64,000 nt of DNA from Synergistaceae bacterium (GTDB lineage Bacteria > Synergistota > Synergistia > Synergistales > Aminobacteriaceae): the NCBI GenBank assembly GCA_017405525.1, contig JAFRAH010000010.1, forward strand, positions 1 through 64,000, written 5' to 3'. Of the stretch, positions 35,483 to 42,408 are shown piece after piece (positions within the stretch are counted from its first letter, which is position 1; each line of letters begins with the position of its first letter). Below the pieces are notes generated by a model, which was not told the DNA's origin, did no database searches, and saw only the letters and a list, made by a program, of their open reading frames with translations. The position numbers and the translations under genes are program-made.

Positions 35483-36952
35483 TTAATGACCTCGCTTGTG
35501 TTGAAGTAGTGGTTTTATGGCTCTGTAAATCTCTCCTGCCCTTGAACTGTCTTTATATGTTTTCAGGAGGGCAGTATTGATTTCAGTTTTTGTTCTGGAA
35601 CTTGTGATTATCCCGGCAATTTTCGTGGCATCTTCAGTTTCACCAGTGAGTTCGGCAATTTTCCCGGCCATGTCCTCAGTATCTTGGGTTGACTTAGTTC
35701 CTGAAACGTCCGCCAAAATCTCAACGGTGATATTTTTTCCCTTCCAGAATGAAATCAGGCTTGTGAACCCGTTATCTTTTGAGACGATGAAATATTTTGC
35801 CTCAGTCCCTGAATTTTCGGTGATTAGTTCTCCGAGATATGAAGAAAGCTGAAAGTCCAGTGCGTTTTTCTGGCCAACCTCGACGTGATGGTAGGTGATA
35901 TTAGCGCGGCTCTCCTTGAGGTGAAGGTTGAGCTCCGTAGAAATTCTGTCGGCATTACGGCTGTAGAATATGCAGACGTTGCAGGTGTCATCAAGCCTGT
36001 GAATGCCATTGAGCCCGGAACTCTTTACGTTCTCATAGTCGACGAGGTAATAGCTCCTGACTGCCTCGTTATCGTCCCTTGAGTTCTCCATTTCGGGGGT
36101 ATAGACCTTACAGCAGGCACGACCTGATTTTTTGGCCTCATACAACGCAATATCGCTTTCACGAATCAGGCGGTCAATAGTTTTTTCGTCGCCGTGAACT
36201 TTCTGTGCAATCCCTGCCGAAACACTAAGAGCCCTCATTGTCTTAGTCCCTGCGTAATACTCAAGGAGCGCGGCCATGAAGCCTTCAACCTTGCGTTCAA
36301 CGTCAAGAGCCTCGCGCTGTCCCAAAAGGACAATCATGAACTCATCACCGCCCATTCTTGCGCAGAAGCCGTCCGTGAAGTCCTGCTGCATCATCTCAGC
36401 GGTTGCGGCAAGTGCCCGGTCTCCTGCCTGATGACCGTATGTGTCGTTTACCTGCTTGAAGTGGTCGAGGTCGAAATAGATACAGGTAACGTTCCGTTCA
36501 GCCTGATTCTTCATGATGTATTCGTTGAGGTACCATCTTGTGGCCAGCCCGGTGAGGTAGTCCTGCCGGGCCATTTCGGTTATACGTTTCTGGTGCTCGA
36601 TTGCCTCCGTAGTGGTCTCAAGCTCTGATTTCAGGCGTTCGAGCAAATTTCCAGCAAGAAACCTGACCAGTGAAGGTGTAAGTGGCTCAGGCCAAAGGCC
36701 ATAGATTTTCTCCAGTGATTGTGCAGTGAGTAGTTCGGGGGATTTTGTGCAGAGTATATATTTTGCGCCGGGAGCCGGGATTTCCGGGAGGTTCTTCACG
36801 ATGAGGACATTTACCCCCCCGCCTGAAGGTACGTGAGAATTTCCGGGCTTGATTGTGCGCACGTTGACCTTGAGCCCTGAAGGGTGTTCCATGCCTGAGA
36901 GTATGGCGGCTAAATTCTTACTGGCTGAGAAAATATTTACTTCACCGTTCAT
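35483..36952 (-). CDS. GGDEF diguanylate cyclase fused to a PIN/NYN-like nuclease domain
   Basis: 489 residues in three parts. 1-130: divergent receiver-like region without a clear phospho-Asp, ending in a helical linker. 131-285: GGDEF domain with intact substrate site (YFDLDHFKQVNDTYGH at 159-174; GGDEF at 201-205); the RxxD inhibitory site is not visible. 301-415: PIN/NYN-like fold starting LVDYENVKSSGL, with conserved acidic positions Asp305, Glu307, Asp366 (NALDFQL) and Asp393 (VSKDNGF), as in standalone bacterial PIN-like RNases; 425-489: helical tail. Seen: all motifs. Known: GGDEF makes cyclic di-GMP; PIN/NYN domains are metal-dependent RNases. Inferred: dinucleotide signalling tied to RNA cleavage. 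First gene of a pair with the antiporter; no ribosome site precedes its ATG. Confidence 0.8.
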   Translation of the reverse strand: MNGEVNIFSASKNLAAILSGMEHPSGLKVNVRTIKPGNSHVPSGGGVNVLIVKNLPEIPAPGAKYILCTKSPELLTAQSLEKIYGLWPEPLTPSLVRFLAGNLLERLKSELETTTEAIEHQKRITEMARQDYLTGLATRWYLNEYIMKNQAERNVTCIYFDLDHFKQVNDTYGHQAGDRALAATAEMMQQDFTDGFCARMGGDEFMIVLLGQREALDVERKVEGFMAALLEYYAGTKTMRALSVSAGIAQKVHGDEKTIDRLIRESDIALYEAKKSGRACCKVYTPEMENSRDDNEAVRSYYLVDYENVKSSGLNGIHRLDDTCNVCIFYSRNADRISTELNLHLKESRANITYHHVEVGQKNALDFQLSSYLGELITENSGTEAKYFIVSKDNGFTSLISFWKGKNITVEILADVSGTKSTQDTEDMAGKIAELTGETEDATKIAGIITSSRTKTEINTALLKTYKDSSRAGEIYRAIKPLLQHKRGH

Positions 36953-36962
36953 GATGGGTGTA

Positions 36963-36990
36963 ATGATACGTCAAGGCTGTGAAAAATCAA
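36963..36990 (-). promoter_or_regulatory. Candidate promoter of the GGDEF-PIN gene
   Basis: Minus strand TTGATT (36990-36985), 16-base spacer and TATCAT (36968-36963). The -10 ends only 10 bases before the ATG, so the transcript would be almost leaderless, in keeping with the absence of a Shine-Dalgarno sequence. Confidence 0.4.
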
Positions 36991-36992
36991 AA

Positions 36993-37697
36993 TCACCGCC
37001 ACAACAAGAGCACGCTCATATAAGGCATCTCAGAGCTCATCACTGCGTCAAGTCCCTCATAGATGCGCTGACGTTGGGGGTCTCCTGCGAAATCAACCCT
37101 GATAATCCGTGAGAACTGGGATAATTCCGGGGGAAGCTCCTTGAGTGCTGAGGGCTTATAGATAGCGGCACAGTCGCAGGAATTGAGGGCATTGCGGATT
37201 TTATCGGGGCTTGAAGTTCCGGGGATGATGGTCATGATTTCGTCATCAGAGGCCAAGAACTGACGTGCGACACTTGCGGCGAGTGAATGAGCAGAAATTC
37301 CGGGGATGAACCGTGCCTCAACGGGTGAAATGACCTTCCTCAAAGCCTCAAGGAAATATTGACCTGTTGAGTAGAGTGTGGCATCACCAATCACAGGGAA
37401 GAAGATTTTACCGGCCTGTTCAAGTTTTGGCTTAAGTGCTCTGAGCTGAGATAGTATGATGCTGTCTCTCAGTGAGGTGTTTCGGGTCATGGGGAAGTGA
37501 AGAGGAGTGAGTATCTTTCCCGGAATGAGTGAGGCTGTGAGATTTTCTGCCAGTCCCGGAATTTGGGGGTCAGCGCGCGGAACTATGAGCATCCCGGAAT
37601 TTTTGGCGGCCTCAATGACGGAGGGGCTGACATGTTCAGGATTTCCCCAAGCTCCAAGACCGGCTATTACTGCTAGATACTGGGATAAATTTTTCAT
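36993..37697 (-). CDS. cobI: Precorrin-2 C20-methyltransferase-like tetrapyrrole methylase
   Basis: 234 residues of the SAM-dependent tetrapyrrole methylase superfamily. Glycine-rich N-terminal loop (AGLGAWGNPEHVSPSVIEAA), then FPMTRN, and the CobI/CbiL-like GDATLYSTGQYF near residue 125 followed by FIPGISAHSLAAS. This best fits the C20 methylase of cobalamin synthesis; the N-terminal loop is divergent. No other cobalamin gene is in the window, so pathway membership is inferred. A weak TATTAT lies just upstream; no ribosome site is obvious. Confidence 0.75.
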   Translation of the reverse strand: MKNLSQYLAVIAGLGAWGNPEHVSPSVIEAAKNSGMLIVPRADPQIPGLAENLTASLIPGKILTPLHFPMTRNTSLRDSIILSQLRALKPKLEQAGKIFFPVIGDATLYSTGQYFLEALRKVISPVEARFIPGISAHSLAASVARQFLASDDEIMTIIPGTSSPDKIRNALNSCDCAAIYKPSALKELPPELSQFSRIIRVDFAGDPQRQRIYEGLDAVMSSEMPYMSVLLLWR

Positions 37698-37750
37698 GAT
37701 TGAGCTATAATATCACTTAATGACTAAAAGGGAGCTATAACGGTAAAAAG

Positions 37751-37778
37751 TTGTTTCCTCACTGCCTTATAATATAAT
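37751..37778 (+). promoter_or_regulatory. Candidate promoter and ideal ribosome site of tnpB
   Basis: TTGTTT (37751-37756), 16-base spacer, TATAAT (37773-37778), overlapping a second TATAAT at 37768-37773. Between this and the ATG lies AAGGAGGTGAG, a perfect anti-Shine-Dalgarno match. Confidence 0.5.
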
Positions 37779-37799
37779 CAGCAAAAAGGAGGTGAGAAA

Positions 37800-39041
37800 A
37801 TGTTAAAGACAATTCGGGTAATGTTAATCCCGAATAACAAGCAAAGGACGCGGTTATTCCGTTTTGCCGGGACAGCAAGATTTGCCTACAATTGGGCATT
37901 AGAGCAAGAACAGAAGAATTATGACGCGGGGGGAAAATTCCTGTCAGATTATGAACTTCGCAGGCTTTTTACACAGTTCAAGAATGAGCCAGATAATCAG
38001 TGGCTTTACACGATAAGCAACAATGTATGCAAGCAGGCAGTCAAAGATGCAGTAAACGCTTATCACAAGTTCTTCAACGGATTAGCCAAGCATCCAAGAT
38101 ACAAGAGCCGGAAGCATGACAAGCCAGCTTTTTATATTGATTCAGGAAAGATAAAGTTTACTGGGACACATGCAAAATTAGAAAGTATAGCCCTGAGCAA
38201 AAGGAAGCCCCGGCAATGCATAAACTGGGTCGGGCTTGCAGAACATGACCAAATCCCGACAGATGCGAAATATTATAATCCGCGGATTAGTTTTAATGGG
38301 CTGAATTGGTTTCTTACCGTCGGAATTGATATTGAAGCTCCTGAACCAATCCCCCCCATTAATGACGGCATAGGAATTGACTTAGGCATTAAGGACTTGG
38401 CGGTATGCAGTTCCGGCCATGTCTACAGGAATATTAACAAAACAGGTCGTGTGAGACGGCTGAAGAAGAAACGGCGCAGGTTACAGCGTAAAATCTCACG
38501 GAAATACGAGAAGAACAAGAAAGGAGAAAGTTACCAGAAGACACGTAACATTATAAGGAGTGAAAAGCAACTTTTACGATTAACCCACCGATTAACGAAC
38601 ATCAGGACTAACTACATTCATCATGCGACTTCTGAGATAGTGAAGCGAGAACCAAGTTTCATAGTCATGGAGGACTTGAATGTGTCAGGAATGATGAAGA
38701 ACAAGCATCTGGCAAAGGCCATACAGGAGCAGGAATTCGCGGAGTTCATCAGAATAATGCGGTATAAATGCGACTGGCACGGCATAAGATTTATCACAGC
38801 AGACAGATTTTATGCATCAAGCAAGCTATGTTCATTCTGCGGGCACAAGAAGAATAACCTGAAGCTGTCAGACAGGATATATACATGTAGGCACTGCGGG
38901 GCTGTAATAGACCGGGACAAGAACGCCAGCATAAACTTGTATCACTATGGGAGAATGAAAATTCATACCGATACGTTAATCGGGAAAAGCTACGCGCACT
39001 ACGTAGCAAAGCCTCTGGAGCGTTATTCAACCCGTAAGTAG
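37800..39041 (+). CDS. tnpB: TnpB RNA-guided nuclease (IS605 OrfB family)
   Basis: 413 residues. N-terminal helix-turn-helix/WED-like region (MLKTIRVMLIPNNKQ), then a RuvC nuclease with its three acidic residues in place: Asp194 (GIDLGIKD), Glu291 (VMEDLNVSGM) and Asp371 (VIDRDKNASINL). A zinc ribbon has Cys344, 347, 363 and 366 (CSFCG, CRHCG). The set is complete, so the protein may be active. TnpB proteins are known to cut DNA guided by an RNA made from the transposon right end. It lacks a TnpA partner. Codon use is richer in AAA/ATA than in neighbours. Confidence 0.93.
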   Translation: MLKTIRVMLIPNNKQRTRLFRFAGTARFAYNWALEQEQKNYDAGGKFLSDYELRRLFTQFKNEPDNQWLYTISNNVCKQAVKDAVNAYHKFFNGLAKHPRYKSRKHDKPAFYIDSGKIKFTGTHAKLESIALSKRKPRQCINWVGLAEHDQIPTDAKYYNPRISFNGLNWFLTVGIDIEAPEPIPPINDGIGIDLGIKDLAVCSSGHVYRNINKTGRVRRLKKKRRRLQRKISRKYEKNKKGESYQKTRNIIRSEKQLLRLTHRLTNIRTNYIHHATSEIVKREPSFIVMEDLNVSGMMKNKHLAKAIQEQEFAEFIRIMRYKCDWHGIRFITADRFYASSKLCSFCGHKKNNLKLSDRIYTCRHCGAVIDRDKNASINLYHYGRMKIHTDTLIGKSYAHYVAKPLERYSTRK

Positions 39042-39110
39042 CAGTAGTACCGTGAACACGAACGCGATGAATGAGGAAAGAAGCAGAAAAGTTAGCTGAT
39101 AACTTCTTAT
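39000..39110 (+). ncRNA. Possible omega (guide-scaffold) RNA at the tnpB 3' end
   Basis: By analogy with other tnpB loci, the guide RNA should overlap the end of tnpB and run into the right end. The non-coding 39042-39110 stretch contains one clear hairpin, AAGTTA-GCTGA-TAACTT (39089-39105). No structure model was run; position and ends are inferred from the family. Confidence 0.3.
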
Positions 39111-39135
39111 AAGTCTTCTGTAACGGTGTTAGTTC

Positions 39136-39540
39136 ATGGCGTTATTGTTGGGATTTATTGGTGCAACGATATTTCTTTTCGGGCTCTACCAGTGGGCACA
39201 AGGCGGTGCTAATTTGTGGCGGATATTCAGCATTCGTCGGCACGAGAAAGATTTAGCGACCCGTGAGGAGAAGGCACAGGCTGAACGTGAAGTGAAACAG
39301 CTTGAGCAGGCAGCAGACAGGACAATATCAGCCAGTTTCAGGATTATAGCTGTTCTTGCGGTGCTGGTGTGGGTATTCTTGGGTGTAACGATGATTCTGG
39401 AGATGTTCGGGATAAACTGGATAAGTACGATTTCGACACATGCCCGAAATTACTGGTCAGCTCCCGGAATTGAGAGCCAGCAGAACACCCAGAGCCGTAA
39501 CGACATGCTCAGGAACATGGGCAACAACTTGAGGCGTTAA
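39136..39540 (+). CDS. Small two-helix membrane protein of unknown function
   Basis: 134 residues. Membrane segments at about 4-22 and 68-92 flank a charged, probably coiled-coil stretch (RRHEKDLATREEKAQAEREVKQLEQAA); the C-terminal 40 residues are polar. No family recognised. It ends two bases before the HAD gene, whose ribosome site lies inside it, so the two are translated together. The upstream side is the tnpB element. Confidence 0.7.
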   Translation: MALLLGFIGATIFLFGLYQWAQGGANLWRIFSIRRHEKDLATREEKAQAEREVKQLEQAADRTISASFRIIAVLAVLVWVFLGVTMILEMFGINWISTISTHARNYWSAPGIESQQNTQSRNDMLRNMGNNLRR

Positions 39541-39542
39541 TC

Positions 39543-40196
39543 ATGGTCAGGCTGATGGTATTTGACCACGACATGACCATAGTTGACTCAAGCTATGCAA
39601 TCATGGCCGGGTTCAACTATGTAGCCGAGCATGAAGGACTGCCGCCTGTCAGCCATGAACTCACCATGAAGCATATTGCCGACCCGATACCTGCATTCTG
39701 TGAGGGTTTGCTTGGTGAGTACCGGCCTGAATGGGTGAGGCTCTACCGGGAACGTATCGCCGGATTTGAGCGCGAGCTAATTCGTCCGTACCCTGACACA
39801 ATCCCGGTCATGAATGCACTCCGTAACATGGGCATAAAGACAGCCGTCCTCTCGAACCGTGAACGCCCTTCATCTGTCCTGAAGAACACCGGCCTTGATG
39901 TCCTGTTTGATGCTATCGTCGGTGCACTTGAGCCGTTCGGGAAGATGCCCTACAAGCCCGCACCTGACATGATGAACGCCCTCATGTCTCACATGGACGT
40001 GAAGCCTGACGAGACAGTCTACATTGGTGATTCAGACCTCGACATAATGACGGCAATCGGCGCGCATGTCCGGGGAATTGGCATCACTAAGGGGATTTTT
40101 ACCCGTGATGATTTTGTGGCGTTAGGTGCATGGCGGGTAATAGACACATTGAGCGAGCTCATAGCCATAACGGAAAACGAGAATGCCGCTGACTAA
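39543..40196 (+). CDS. HAD-family phosphatase (phosphoglycolate-phosphatase-like)
   Basis: 217 residues. HAD motif I FDHDMT (nucleophile Asp8 and acid Asp10), motif II LSNRE, motif III Lys in YKPAPD and motif IV GDSDLD are all present, with a helical cap between motifs I and II. It resembles Gph/PpaX-type small phosphatases; the substrate cannot be decided. Its 3' end overlaps the DUF255 gene by 14 bases. Confidence 0.88.
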   Translation: MVRLMVFDHDMTIVDSSYAIMAGFNYVAEHEGLPPVSHELTMKHIADPIPAFCEGLLGEYRPEWVRLYRERIAGFERELIRPYPDTIPVMNALRNMGIKTAVLSNRERPSSVLKNTGLDVLFDAIVGALEPFGKMPYKPAPDMMNALMSHMDVKPDETVYIGDSDLDIMTAIGAHVRGIGITKGIFTRDDFVALGAWRVIDTLSELIAITENENAAD

Positions 40197-42399
40197 CGGA
40201 TTTATGCGGGAGCTTGGGCCGCTTTCAGCCTATGGTGAATACAGCGAGGAGACATATTCCCCGCAAGTTCACGGGACGACCTCAAGGCCAAAGAGTGCAT
40301 ACATTCCCGTCAACAGGCTTGCAGGTGAGCTCAGTCCGTATTTGTTGTCGCGGGCAAATGACCCTGTAGGCTGGCAGTCATGGGGTGAAGAGGCATTCAG
40401 GCTAGCCCGGAGTGAGGACAGGCCGCTGTTCGTGTCAGTAGGGTATTCGTCGGAGCACTGGTGCCACGTAATGGGCAGGGATTGTTTCAGTGATGCCGAA
40501 GTTGCCGGGATGCTCAACGATGCCTGCATTCCTGTCCTTGTTGACCGTGAGGAACGCCCGGACCTGGATAACTTGTTGATGGAGATATGCCGTGTTCAGA
40601 ACGGAAGTGCCGGGTGGCCGCTGAATATCTTTCTCACGCCCGAAGGCAAGCCGTTTTTCTGCACTACATGGCTGCCCAAGCGGACGACCGGGCAAATGCC
40701 GGGGATAACGTCAATTCTTCCGCGCATAAGGTGGCTCTGGCACATGCAACGGGGGGATGTTGAGCGTTTCGCCGCAACTCTTGATGCCTCAGTCCGTGAA
40801 CGCCTTAATGTTCTTGGCGGTATCAGGTCAGGCGGCCATGTGGGAAGGCATGTGATGAACGTTGCGATTGACGACACAAGACGCATCTTTGACGTACGCT
40901 GGGGAGGTTTTGGTGGTTCGCCGAAATTCCCGGAGTACAACAAGCTCATGTTCCTTCAGGATACTCCGTTCATCTCGGAGCGGGACAAGTCCGATGCCGG
41001 GACGATGACCGACATAACTTTACGCAGGATGTGGCGGGGCGGCATTCATGACCATTTAGGCGGGGGGTTCTCACGTTACAGCATTGATGAGCAGTGGATA
41101 GTGCCGCATTTCGAGAAGCTGCTCCCGGAACAGGCAATGATGCTTATGACGGCCTCACGTCTCAACGCAAAGCAGGGCGGGACATTTCCCCGGTTACTGG
41201 CTGAGGACATAATCCACTCTGTGATACACGACTTCACGGATGATGCATCATTCTCACAGGGTTTCAGGTCAGCGATAGACGGCGACACTCCTCAAGGTGA
41301 GGGACGCTATTATCTCTGGAACGAGGACGAAATCCGGGCAGTACTCCCGGAAGGCGACGCGTCATTGTTCTGTTCAGCCTATGCAGTCCTGCCGTCCGGG
41401 AACTTCGGGAGCGAGATTGCCGGTTCACAGATGAGCCTCAATATTCTGTATGAAGCCTCGACAGTTACGGAGCTTGCCCGGCGTTACGGCCTGAAGGGTG
41501 CTGAAGTTGCCTCAAGGCTTGCGCAGTGCCGGAAGTTATTGCTTGATGCCCGAGACATGAGATGCCCCCTCAAGTATGACGGCAAGGTGCTCATGGGCTG
41601 GAACGGCCTCATGATTGCTGCCCTTGCTGGTGCCTCAGTCTCATTCAACCAGCGCGAATGGCTCGACATGGCCGAACGTCCTGCACTGTTCATCCGTAAG
41701 ACCTTCCGGGACAAATCGGGAACATGGCGGCGGCGATGGGTTGCCGGGAAATCCGGGGTTGATGCTCAGGCTGAAGACTATGTATATTTCCTGTGGGCAG
41801 TCGTTGAGCTCTGGAAAGCCTCAAAGCACTTCAACGTTGGCGAAAAACAGCTCAGTGAATGGCTCGAACTATCACGTGAACTTGCAGATATTCTCATGGA
41901 GAAGTTTGGTGATGCCCAAAACGGCGGGTTGTACGAGACTTCAGGGGTTGAGTTCCTGCCTTATAGGCTGAAGACCTGTGAGGATATTAATTCACTTCCT
42001 TCGGTTAATGCTGTGGCTATGATATTGCTTGATGAGCTCTCATTCATTCTTGAGGACGCTAAATATTCGGAGTTCTCGCGGAAAATTGAGGGCTGCTTTT
42101 CCCGTTATGTCCGTGAAAATCCCATGAAGTGCCTCACTATGATTACTGCCTCGATGAACTGGAAGCCCTACAAGCCGGTGAAGAAGCCTGAGCCCGAAGT
42201 GAAGCCCATACCGACAGATGAGGAGCTGAACCGTGAAGATGCCGGTGAAGTTCAGGGAGTGCCGGAGGAGCAGGAAGACAGCCGGAAGTCATCACGAGCC
42301 ACAAGGAGAGCCCAGCGTTCTGGAACGTCAGGGAGTGCCGCAAGTTCGGAACGCCGTGGAACAAGGGGACACAGACCTACAAGGTCTCGTGAAAGGTGA
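40183..42399 (+). CDS. DUF255 thioredoxin-fold protein (YyaL / SSP411 family)
   Basis: 738 residues. N-terminal thioredoxin-like DUF255 domain (about 43-200: LAGELSPYLLSRANDPVGWQ) and an (alpha/alpha)6 glycosidase-like C-terminal domain (about 220-660). In the family the active site is usually CHWC; here it is EHWC (Glu91, Cys94), so the first redox Cys is gone. The last 60 residues are a low-complexity Glu/Ser/Arg tail that is not part of the family core. Start ATG 40183 overlaps the HAD gene; ATG 40204 is possible. Function of the family is unclear. Confidence 0.85.
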   Translation: MPLTNGFMRELGPLSAYGEYSEETYSPQVHGTTSRPKSAYIPVNRLAGELSPYLLSRANDPVGWQSWGEEAFRLARSEDRPLFVSVGYSSEHWCHVMGRDCFSDAEVAGMLNDACIPVLVDREERPDLDNLLMEICRVQNGSAGWPLNIFLTPEGKPFFCTTWLPKRTTGQMPGITSILPRIRWLWHMQRGDVERFAATLDASVRERLNVLGGIRSGGHVGRHVMNVAIDDTRRIFDVRWGGFGGSPKFPEYNKLMFLQDTPFISERDKSDAGTMTDITLRRMWRGGIHDHLGGGFSRYSIDEQWIVPHFEKLLPEQAMMLMTASRLNAKQGGTFPRLLAEDIIHSVIHDFTDDASFSQGFRSAIDGDTPQGEGRYYLWNEDEIRAVLPEGDASLFCSAYAVLPSGNFGSEIAGSQMSLNILYEASTVTELARRYGLKGAEVASRLAQCRKLLLDARDMRCPLKYDGKVLMGWNGLMIAALAGASVSFNQREWLDMAERPALFIRKTFRDKSGTWRRRWVAGKSGVDAQAEDYVYFLWAVVELWKASKHFNVGEKQLSEWLELSRELADILMEKFGDAQNGGLYETSGVEFLPYRLKTCEDINSLPSVNAVAMILLDELSFILEDAKYSEFSRKIEGCFSRYVRENPMKCLTMITASMNWKPYKPVKKPEPEVKPIPTDEELNREDAGEVQGVPEEQEDSRKSSRATRRAQRSGTSGSAASSERRGTRGHRPTRSRER

Positions 42400-42408
42400 T
42401 ATTATGTT

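Larger units (their letters stand above)
37740..39110 (+). mobile_element. IS200/IS605-type element with tnpB only
   Basis: A stand-alone tnpB gene with flanking non-coding DNA, no tnpA in the window. By eye it is more A/T-rich and Lys-rich than its neighbours, as expected of an acquired element. The ends are approximate: a 17-base palindrome at 39089-39105 may belong to the right end, and the left end is not resolved. A 9-base direct repeat GAGCTATAA occurs at 37702-37710 and 37732-37740 just upstream. Confidence 0.65.
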
